Assembly (NCBI GenBank): GCA_029555885.1
Contig: JAKPQT010000637.1
Location: 1 to 5,689 of the forward strand
Length of the DNA stretch: 5,689 bases
From: Chloroflexota bacterium
GTDB lineage: Bacteria > Chloroflexota > Anaerolineae > CG2-30-64-16
Direction of reading: 5' to 3'
A model generated the notes under the pieces. It had not been told where the DNA came from. It worked only from the letters and a program-made list of their open reading frames with translations, and made no database searches. Below, one piece after another: positions 1 through 5,082 of the stretch. Position 1 is the stretch's first letter. Every line of letters begins with the position of its first letter. Position numbers and translations under genes: made by a program.

Positions 1-148
1 CCGAGCGCATCCTGTGCTATCAAGAGCACTACAACCGAACGGCCAGGCCGTTCAACTGGCAGTTCACCCGCAGCAACCTGCAAGAAAGGCTGCGGGCGCT
101 GGCCGACGTCAAGTCGGAGAACTTATGAAATCAAGGTCTAGATTTCTA
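1..148 (+). mobile_element. Right end of an IS630-like insertion sequence
   Basis: The transposase fragment stops at 128 and a full-length chaperone gene begins (from its 3' end) at 146, so the element terminus must lie in roughly 129-148. Two CTAG words occur there, at 138-141 and 146-149. IS630-type elements insert at TA and favour CTAG (established for IS630), so either word could be the target. The one at 146-149 contains the chaperone stop codon. The left terminus is outside the window, so neither the terminal inverted repeat nor the TA duplication can be checked and the right boundary given here is approximate. Confidence 0.5.
3..128 (+). CDS. IS630-family transposase, C-terminal fragment (5' end outside window)
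   Basis: The open frame enters from the left edge and ends at TGA 126-128, giving 41 residues. It contains the string QEHYNRTARPFNWQFTRSNL, which matches the conserved C-terminal tail of IS630-family DDE transposases (a HYN-x6-PF-x-W-x-(F/Y)T pattern after the last catalytic acidic residue). The enzyme would cut and paste its element into TA dinucleotides. The DDE catalytic residues and the N-terminal helix-turn-helix lie outside the window, so intactness cannot be judged. It is the only real gene on the plus strand and converges on the cnoX-like gene, with 17 nt between the two stop codons. A longer plus-strand frame overlapping it (14-346) has no family features and is a shadow. The family call is from recognition of this tail, not from a search. 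Confidence 0.82.
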   Translation, partial: ERILCYQEHYNRTARPFNWQFTRSNLQERLRALADVKSENL

Positions 149-150
149 GA
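137..150. repeat. Tandem palindrome TCTAGA-TT-TCTAGA at the IS junction
   Basis: Two perfect copies of the palindrome TCTAGA are separated by TT. The right copy includes the stop codon of the minus-strand chaperone gene (TAG, complement of 146-148). The repeat may be the IS terminus beside its target site, or a product of insertion next to an existing CTAG. Confidence 0.6.
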
Positions 151-985
151 ACAACACCATCGCGAGCTTCGTGCGGTATTCGCGGACGAGCGGCGATTCG
201 TCACCGAGCAGCGCGAAGAGCGCGAGCATGACCTGGCGCGGCTCGCCGTTGCGGTAGCGCTTGTCGCGGCGCAGGACATCGATCAAGGCATCCATCGCCG
301 CGCGCATTTCCCCGTGGGCAATGGCCTGACCCGCCCTCTGGTATAACCCTTCGATTTCACCGAACCCGTTCGCCCCTGACGTGGCGGTGAGCAGCAAGCC
401 CACCAGCGGCTTCAGGGCTTCCGCCGGCCCTGCCTCCGGGCCGTCCGTCAGCTTGTCGAGCAACTGCCCCGCCTCCTGAGCCTTGCCCTGGGCGAGCAGC
501 GCCTTTGCCAGCGACAGGTTGAGTGCCGGCAGGCTGCCGTTGCCCGCGCCGGCCTTGCGCAGCACTTCTTCAGCTTCCGCGTACCTGCCCGCAGCCAGCA
601 GCGTTTCGGCGTCGGGCGCGCCGCCCGTGCCGGCCTGGCTCCCGCCCTTCACCGCGAACTTCGCGAGGAACTCGCGCACGCGCGGCTCCGGCTGCGCGCC
701 GACAAACTCGGCCACCAGCTTGCCGTCCTTGAACGCCTTGACCGCGGGAATGCCCTGGATGCCGAACTGCCCGGCAACGCGCTGGTTCTCGTCGGTGTTG
801 ATCTTGGCGAGGATAAACCCGCCCGCATACTCGTTCGCCAGCTTCTCAAGGACCGGCCCCAACATGCGGCACGGCCCACACCAGGGGGCCCAAAAGTCCA
901 CTACGACCGGCGTCTGCCGGGAGCGGTTGATCACCTCCGCCTGAAAAGTGGCGTCGCTGACTTCGATCACGTATTCTGACTTCAT
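146..985 (-). CDS. cnoX: Thioredoxin-TPR co-chaperone, CnoX/YbbN family
   Basis: The 279-residue protein has an N-terminal thioredoxin domain (about residues 1-108) with the active site WCGPC (Cys36, Cys39) and the cis-proline loop GIPAV (Pro80). A helical C-terminal half (about 120-279) is made of TPR-like repeats. This is the architecture and length of CnoX/YbbN (E. coli about 284 residues), a holdase that protects clients from oxidative aggregation and passes them to GroEL and DnaK. E. coli CnoX has lost the first catalytic cysteine. This protein keeps CxxC and so may also reduce disulfides, as reported for Caulobacter CnoX. The start is ATG 985, because TTG 988 would leave only 2 nt to the Shine-Dalgarno. 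The C-terminus (LAMVLF) resembles family ends, so the protein looks complete despite the adjacent IS. It is cytoplasmic, with no signal peptide, and is coupled to the upstream GNAT gene. Confidence 0.9.
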   Translation of the reverse strand: MKSEYVIEVSDATFQAEVINRSRQTPVVVDFWAPWCGPCRMLGPVLEKLANEYAGGFILAKINTDENQRVAGQFGIQGIPAVKAFKDGKLVAEFVGAQPEPRVREFLAKFAVKGGSQAGTGGAPDAETLLAAGRYAEAEEVLRKAGAGNGSLPALNLSLAKALLAQGKAQEAGQLLDKLTDGPEAGPAEALKPLVGLLLTATSGANGFGEIEGLYQRAGQAIAHGEMRAAMDALIDVLRRDKRYRNGEPRQVMLALFALLGDESPLVREYRTKLAMVLF

Positions 986-990
986 CAATG

Positions 991-995
991 CCTCA
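991..995 (-). promoter_or_regulatory. Ribosome-binding site of cnoX overlapping the GNAT stop codon
   Basis: The minus strand reads TGAGG, then CATTG, then ATG 985. The GAGG core has a 5-nt spacer and shares bases with the GNAT stop codon TGA (993-995). This arrangement favours translational coupling and decides ATG 985 over TTG 988. Confidence 0.65.
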
Positions 996-1421
996 CAGCT
1001 TATAGCGATATACGTTGGTTTCGCGTTTTTCGAATCCCACCCGCTGATAGAGCCGGTTGGCGGCCTCGCGCGAGGGCCGGGAGGTCAGGTCGACTGTCGT
1101 CGCGCCTGCCGCCTTCGCAATGGCCAGCGCCTCACGGGTCAGCGCCTCCCCGATGCCCCGGCCGCGCTGTGCACTATCCACGACGACATCTTCGATCCAG
1201 GCACGACGGCCCGTCGGGATGCGGAACATGGCGAGCGTCAGGCTGCCGACAATCTCCCCCCCATCATTGCGAGCCACGAGCAGCGTGATGGCCGGCGACT
1301 CGATCATCTCCGCCAGCTCGGCGCGCGTCGGCGCGGAGTTAGAGGACGACAACTGCGGCATCAGCCGCCGGAAGGCCTCCACCAGTTCATCGGTCACCGC
1401 AGTCTGTCGTTCGATGTGCAT
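993..1421 (-). CDS. GNAT-family N-acetyltransferase
   Basis: The protein of 142 residues has the GNAT fold signatures. There is a central strand at about 74-82 (AWIEDVVVD) followed by the acetyl-CoA pyrophosphate-binding motif A, QRGRGIG (85-91), of the Q/R-x-x-G-x-G type. Motif B is NRLYQRVGF (122-130), the usual N-x-x-Y-x-x-x-GF end of small single-domain GNATs. It should transfer an acetyl group from acetyl-CoA to an amine, but the substrate cannot be read from the sequence. ATG 1421 is chosen because GGAGGG lies 6 nt upstream. A start 27 nt earlier (1448) would place that Shine-Dalgarno inside the gene. The gene ends 7 nt before cnoX and is probably cotranscribed with it. A link to redox or protein quality control is only suggested by this neighbour. 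Confidence 0.88.
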   Translation of the reverse strand: MHIERQTAVTDELVEAFRRLMPQLSSSNSAPTRAELAEMIESPAITLLVARNDGGEIVGSLTLAMFRIPTGRRAWIEDVVVDSAQRGRGIGEALTREALAIAKAAGATTVDLTSRPSREAANRLYQRVGFEKRETNVYRYKL

Positions 1422-1427
1422 CTGTTT

Positions 1428-1433
1428 CCCTCC
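1428..1433 (-). promoter_or_regulatory. Strong Shine-Dalgarno of the GNAT gene
   Basis: GGAGGG on the minus strand is followed by a 6-nt spacer (AAACAG) and ATG 1421. It fixes the start and shortens the longest open frame by nine codons. Confidence 0.75.
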
Positions 1434-1457
1434 ACAATTGGATGCCACGGTGAGTCG

Positions 1458-1485
1458 CAGGTTACAAGTTGCAGGTCACAGGTTG
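1458..1485 (+). repeat. Heptad repeat array A (four units, consensus CARGTYR)
   Basis: Four back-to-back 7-bp units starting at 1458, 1465, 1472 and 1479 all begin CA and keep GT at positions 4-5, for example CAGGTTA and CAAGTTG. There is no phase slip. Read on the minus strand the consensus is close to CAACYTG, nearly the same as array B read on the plus strand. It lies in the gap between the URO-D and GNAT genes. Confidence 0.7.
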
Positions 1486-1487
1486 AT

Positions 1488-1515
1488 AGGCAGGCCGCCT
1501 GCCTTCGAGAAGGCA
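1488..1515. repeat. Two overlapping perfect hairpins between the heptad arrays
   Basis: Hairpin 1 has arms AGGCAGG (1488-1494) and CCTGCCT (1498-1504) with loop CCG. Hairpin 2 has arms TGCCTT (1500-1505) and AAGGCA (1510-1515) with loop CGAG. They share bases 1500-1504, so only one can form at a time. Neither is followed by a T-run on either strand, so a classical intrinsic terminator is not supported. A weak 3'-end or stability structure for the URO-D transcript is possible. Confidence 0.6.
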
Positions 1516-1520
1516 CTCCT

Positions 1521-1563
1521 CAATCGTCAACTTTCAACGTGCAACCTTCCAACCTTCAATCGT
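1521..1563 (+). repeat. Heptad repeat array B (six units, consensus CAAYNTT-like), overlapping the URO-D gene end
   Basis: Six 7-bp units begin at 1521, 1528, 1535, 1542, 1550 and 1557, with a single extra C at 1549. All start with CAA, most are CAACNTN, and the first and last are both CAATCGT. The last unit covers the final Asp codon and part of the stop codon of the URO-D gene, so the array enters coding sequence. It is oriented opposite to array A. Confidence 0.72.
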
Positions 1564-2626
1564 ATCGTCCCAGCTCCTTCGCCAGTGCAACCCACTGCCG
1601 GAACGTCTCCAGGCTCACCGAGTCCGGCACGCTGTGGTCGGAGCTGATGAGGTAGCCGCCGCCCTGTTTCATCACCGGAACGACGCGGCGCATCTCCTCC
1701 CACAATTTCTCCGGCTCGGTGTAGAGCACGGCGTTCAGCCCGCCGTGAAATGCAAGCCGGTCGCCGTACTGCGCCTTGAGCGCCACCGGGTCCATGCCCG
1801 CCTTGACCTCGAGCGGGTTGAGCATGTCCAGCCCGATGTCGATCAGCTCCGGCACGAAGCGGTTGATGTTGCCGCAGGAGTGCAGCCGTGCCTTGATGCC
1901 CTTCTTGTGCGCCCATTCGATCGCGCGGGCGTGGACCGGCTTGAGCAGGTTGCGGTACATGCGCAGGGAGAAGAACTGCGTGCCCTTATAGCCCATATCG
2001 TCATACCACATCGCCTCGTCGAAGCGGTAGCCCGCGTCCCACACCATGTCGAGCAGGGCCAGGTTGACGTCGAGGAAGTGGTTGAACATATCCACCAGCC
2101 ACTCCGGCTGCTCGGCCAGCGCAATGAGCACGCGCTCGGTGCCGACAACCCACGAATGGGTGACGTCGAACCCGAACCAGAGCAGCGCGCGCAGCCAGTA
2201 GCCCTCCTCGCGCCAGCGCTTATAGTTCTGTTCGAGGTGGGCCCACGGGATGCGGTCGCGGCTCGGCACCATCCGGGCCTTCGCAGCGGCCCACGAGTCC
2301 GGATCGACGATGGTGTGCGCCAGGAACTCCGGCACGCCGCCGGCATGGGTCCAGTCGCGCATGGTCGTCCCGAAGCGGCTCGTATGGATGCGGTACTCAG
2401 GCGTTTCTTCGAGCACCTGCTCGGGGTACTGCGGGCTGTTGTCGACCGCGATCGTCGCAAACTTGTCCAGCCCGAAGTAGTCGTCGAAGCGGACGCCCTC
2501 CGGCATCCCTTCGCGGTGCCAGCGTTCGATCGTCGAGTTCCACGGGTCATCTGTGACGGGCACGCGGTCAGCTTCCTGGTGCGCGTACATGCGCTGCATG
2601 CGTTCGTAGGTGGTCATCTCGGTCAT
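1556..2626 (-). CDS. Uroporphyrinogen decarboxylase (URO-D) family protein, MtaA/CmuA-like branch, not HemE
   Basis: The 356-residue protein has a URO-D superfamily layout. It opens with YERMQRMYAHQEADRVPV (7-24), the usual start of the non-heme members. A WYDDMGYKG segment (207-215) is followed by SLRMYRNLLKPVH (220-232) and a barrel strand ending in LHSCGN (248-253), whose H249-x-C251 is the H-x-C zinc-ligand motif of cobalamin and corrinoid methyltransferases such as MtaA. Next come FHGGLN (293-298) and GGGYLISSDHSVP (322-334). MtaA-type enzymes have their third, Cys, ligand near that last site. Here it is Asp330-His331, and Cys251 is the only cysteine in the protein. HemE substrate motifs are absent, so I expect a methyltransferase or an uncharacterised catabolic enzyme, with substrate unknown. 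No corrinoid protein is nearby. ATG 2626 is supported by GAGGAG 8 nt upstream, and the gene probably has its own promoter. Confidence 0.88.
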   Translation of the reverse strand: MTEMTTYERMQRMYAHQEADRVPVTDDPWNSTIERWHREGMPEGVRFDDYFGLDKFATIAVDNSPQYPEQVLEETPEYRIHTSRFGTTMRDWTHAGGVPEFLAHTIVDPDSWAAAKARMVPSRDRIPWAHLEQNYKRWREEGYWLRALLWFGFDVTHSWVVGTERVLIALAEQPEWLVDMFNHFLDVNLALLDMVWDAGYRFDEAMWYDDMGYKGTQFFSLRMYRNLLKPVHARAIEWAHKKGIKARLHSCGNINRFVPELIDIGLDMLNPLEVKAGMDPVALKAQYGDRLAFHGGLNAVLYTEPEKLWEEMRRVVPVMKQGGGYLISSDHSVPDSVSLETFRQWVALAKELGRYD

Positions 2627-2634
2627 GACGGTTG

Positions 2635-2640
2635 CTCCTC
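2635..2640 (-). promoter_or_regulatory. Shine-Dalgarno of the URO-D family gene
   Basis: GAGGAG on the minus strand sits 8 nt before ATG 2626. It favours this ATG over the in-frame ATG three codons later (2617). Confidence 0.75.
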
Positions 2641-2688
2641 GGGGTGGGTGGTTGGGGTGCTCATGCCGCGTTTGACTTGTTATGAGTG

Positions 2689-2717
2689 AGTATAAGCGGA
2701 GCGGGGAGCTTTGTCAC
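2689..2717 (-). promoter_or_regulatory. Sigma70-like promoter for the URO-D family gene
   Basis: On the minus strand a -35 box GTGACA (2712-2717, 5 of 6 to TTGACA) is followed by exactly 17 nt and a -10 box TATACT (2689-2694, 5 of 6 to TATAAT). The expected transcription start near 2682 gives a leader of about 55 nt. The site lies in the AT-richer 104-nt gap just after the recJ stop codon, so the URO-D gene can be transcribed independently of recJ. No intrinsic terminator is visible after recJ. Confidence 0.6.
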
Positions 2718-2730
2718 ATTTTGGATGTTA

Positions 2731-5082
2731 TCAGCGGAACAGGCTCTCTGCCGGGGCGCGGCGGAAGTGCGCGCGGTAGGCCGCGGACTCCGCGAGTGCG
2801 GCGGACAGCCGGCTGCCGATCGCCGCGCGCGTGGCATCGGCAGCCGGCCGGCCGCTGCCGGCTGCGAGGAGCAGGTGGGGGCCATCCGCGCTGACCGCCA
2901 GTTGGCCTGCGGCTTCCAGCCACTCCAGCCCTAGCCGCAGGGCTGTCTCGGTTTGCGCGGTCGCCGCGGCCAGCGCAGCCAGCGTCGTCCGGCCCGTGCG
3001 CGCGTTGACGACGTGCTTGACCAGCCCCGCCAGGCGGCGCAGGAACGCCTCTGGCTGGTCCAGATTCGGATCCTGGCCGACCAGGTAGATGCGCGTTGGC
3101 TGGACGCGGGCGATGGCTGCGCGCAGCTCTGCCGGGGCGGGCGGTGCGGTCCAGATGATGAGATCGGCTGCGGGTGTCAGGGCGTGGCGATCCTGCCCCA
3201 CGATAGCGCCTGTGCCGCCCTCAAACCAGACGGCTGTGGTGCCAGAAGCCAGCAGTTCGGCCAGGAGCGTCTGGGGCGCGGCTGCCGACCGGTAATCCGT
3301 GATCTCGAAGGGCAGGCCAACGCGCACCACAACGGGTTCCGCACCCGCGCTGGGCCGGATGGCGATCAGCTCGACCTGCACGTCGCGCTGGCCGCGGTAG
3401 GTGCTGGAGCGCGCGACGTAAGCCAGATCGAACAGGCCCTCGGGCGCCGTCTCATCTCCGCCATCCCACCATACGACGGAGCGTTCGTTGCCCGCTTCGT
3501 CGGTGATGAGCAGCACCCGATGTTCGTCGTTGCGGCCCACCTGCCGGTCCGCCTTGACCCGCAGCCGCTCCGCGATGAGCACCAGGGGCGGGTTGCCGGC
3601 CCCGAAGGGCGCGAGGCGGGCCAGGTCGTCCGCCAGTTCCAGCGTCAGCTCTGCCAGCGGGAGGCTGCCGTCGATGGGCAGGCCCGCGTCGCGCCGGCAG
3701 GGCCGGCGCGCTTCGACGGCGCGCAGGAAGCCCCGGCGGAACTCAGCGATGTGCCCCGGCTCGATAGTGAAGCCTGCGGCCATCGGATGCCCGCCGTAAC
3801 CGGCGAGCAGGTGGGCCTGCGTAGCAATCGCCTCGGTGATGTGTAGTCCCTCGACCGAGCGGGCGGACGCACGGCCCAGCCCGCCTGCAGGCGTTGCGAT
3901 GAGGATCGTCGGCTTGCCGTAAGCCTCGACCAACCGGCTGGCGACGATGCCGATGACGCCGGGCGGCCAGTGCGGGCTCTCCAGCACGAGTGCGGGCGTG
4001 TCGAGCAGGGCCGGGTCGCGCTGAATCTGGGCCTCGGCCGCACGCTCCACGGCATCGCATTCCAGCTTACGCCGCGCGTTGAGCGTCTGGAGATCCGCCG
4101 CGATGATACGCGCGCGGATGAGGTCCTGGCGCCGCCGGTCGGTGGTGCGCGGGCCACCCTCACCGAGGGTCAGCAGCTCGACGCAGGGGGTCGCGTCCGC
4201 CAGACGGCCCGCCGCGTTCAGCCGGGGCGCGATGACGAAGCCGATGTGCTCCTCGGAGAGGTGCGTCGGGTCCAGCTCCGCGGTCTCCATCAGCACCTGC
4301 AGGCCGAGCCGCTGCGTCCGGCGCAGCGCGGCCAGCCCCTGTTGCAGGAGATAACGTGTGTCCCCGCGCAGCACCGCGAGGTCTGCCACGATGCCGAGCG
4401 CGACGAGGTCCAGCAGCCGCGCCGCGTCATCCGGTCGTCGCGCCCAGTCATACAGCCCCTCGGCCAGCTTGTAAGCCACGCCGACGCCGGGCAGGTCATA
4501 GAGCGGGTGGGGCGTGTCACCGTTGGGCGTCGTCAGTTTGGGGCTGATGACCGCAACGGCATCCGGCAGCGTGGCGGGCAGGTCGTGGTGGTCGGTGATG
4601 ACCACGTCCACATGGCGGCTGCGCGCGTGGTTCACCGCCTCATGGGCCGCGATGCCGGTGTCGCACGTGAGGATCAGCCGCGCGCCCGCGTCGATGGCCC
4701 GGTCCAACGCGGGCAGGCTGATGCCGTGGCCCTCGGTCTCGCGGTTCGGCACGTGGTAGGTGACATCCGCACCGAGGTCCCGCAGGCAGGAGACGAGCAG
4801 CGCGGTGGCCGTCTGCCCGTCCACGTCGAAATCACCCCAGACGCAGATGGGTTCGCGGCCGCGGACTGCGCGGCCCAGCCGCGTAACTGCGCGGGCCATG
4901 CCGGGGAGCTCGCCGTAATGGGCCGGTGTGTAAGCGGCCGGGTCGAGGAAGGCACGGGCTGCGGCCACGTCTGCGAACCCGCGGCGGACGAGCGTCTCCG
5001 CGACGAGCGGATGCCCGCCGACGGCCTCACGCAGCGCCTCCGGCACGCTGACCGGCGCGGGCAGCAGCCAGGGACGGGTCAA
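2731..5082 (-). CDS. recJ: Single-stranded-DNA-specific exonuclease RecJ
   Basis: This 783-residue cytoplasmic DHH-family 5'-3' ssDNA exonuclease acts in recombination, mismatch and base-excision repair. Motifs in order are GDFDVDG (83-89), CDTG (140-143), TDHH (163-166), ALGIVAD (228-234), APRLNAAGR (285-293), HWPPGVIGIVASR (371-383), GRASARS (403-409) and GYGGHPMAAGF (428-438, DHHA1 domain). A PFGAGNP motif then opens an OB-fold-like region up to about 570. All expected metal-binding Asp and His residues are present. The length fits long Gram-positive-type RecJ (B. subtilis about 786) rather than E. coli (577). The C-terminal extension (about 575-783) includes a winged-helix-like stretch near 690-735. 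I chose TTG 5082 because AGGGGAG lies 8 nt upstream and the codon overlaps the nuclease stop as TTGA. The open frame extends to 5127 but without an RBS that I could see. Two strong inverted repeats lie inside the gene. Confidence 0.95.
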   Translation of the reverse strand: MTRPWLLPAPVSVPEALREAVGGHPLVAETLVRRGFADVAAARAFLDPAAYTPAHYGELPGMARAVTRLGRAVRGREPICVWGDFDVDGQTATALLVSCLRDLGADVTYHVPNRETEGHGISLPALDRAIDAGARLILTCDTGIAAHEAVNHARSRHVDVVITDHHDLPATLPDAVAVISPKLTTPNGDTPHPLYDLPGVGVAYKLAEGLYDWARRPDDAARLLDLVALGIVADLAVLRGDTRYLLQQGLAALRRTQRLGLQVLMETAELDPTHLSEEHIGFVIAPRLNAAGRLADATPCVELLTLGEGGPRTTDRRRQDLIRARIIAADLQTLNARRKLECDAVERAAEAQIQRDPALLDTPALVLESPHWPPGVIGIVASRLVEAYGKPTILIATPAGGLGRASARSVEGLHITEAIATQAHLLAGYGGHPMAAGFTIEPGHIAEFRRGFLRAVEARRPCRRDAGLPIDGSLPLAELTLELADDLARLAPFGAGNPPLVLIAERLRVKADRQVGRNDEHRVLLITDEAGNERSVVWWDGGDETAPEGLFDLAYVARSSTYRGQRDVQVELIAIRPSAGAEPVVVRVGLPFEITDYRSAAAPQTLLAELLASGTTAVWFEGGTGAIVGQDRHALTPAADLIIWTAPPAPAELRAAIARVQPTRIYLVGQDPNLDQPEAFLRRLAGLVKHVVNARTGRTTLAALAAATAQTETALRLGLEWLEAAGQLAVSADGPHLLLAAGSGRPAADATRAAIGSRLSAALAESAAYRAHFRRAPAESLFR
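2808..2865. repeat. Three-arm inverted repeat in the 3' end of recJ
   Basis: GCCGGCTGCCGAT (2808-2820) is perfectly complementary to 2836-2848 (13 bp, 15-nt loop). The middle arm also pairs perfectly over 9 bp (2840-2848) with GCCGGCTGC (2857-2865, 8-nt loop). The two hairpins are mutually exclusive. They encode an Ala/Gly/Arg-rich tail of RecJ (about residues 739-758) and begin about 75 nt before the recJ stop codon. Confidence 0.7.
3667..3720. repeat. Nested inverted repeat inside recJ
   Basis: An inner perfect stem CGCGCCGGC (3690-3698) / GCCGGCGCG (3702-3710), with a 3-nt loop, is enclosed by outer arms GCCGTCGA (3667-3674) and TCGACGGC (3713-3720). The repeat encodes roughly residues 455-472, the linker between the DHHA1 domain and the OB-like region. 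Confidence 0.65.

Noticed and set aside
1486..1520. Intrinsic terminator for the URO-D gene
   Set aside because: The hairpins lack a U-tract in either direction. The sequence after the stem is mixed (ATCAACC on the minus strand).
1458..1563. Possible CRISPR array
   Set aside because: Units are 7 bp with no spacers, so it is a short tandem heptad array and not repeat-spacer structure.
948..1655. Plus-strand open frame crossing the GNAT gene and the heptad element
   Set aside because: It spans the repeat element and the antisense of a well-supported GNAT gene and has no homology signature.
1556..2626. HemE (heme biosynthesis uroporphyrinogen decarboxylase)
   Set aside because: HemE N-terminal substrate motifs are absent and the H-x-C zinc motif points to the methyltransferase-like branch.
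1634..2689. Plus-strand open frame of 351 codons opposite the URO-D gene
   Set aside because: It is rich in repetitive Val, Arg, His and Leu with no family motif, and the minus strand carries a clear conserved protein with RBS and promoter.
2672..2696. Plus-strand promoter TTGACT...TATAAG
   Set aside because: The spacer is only 13 nt and no plus-strand gene follows.
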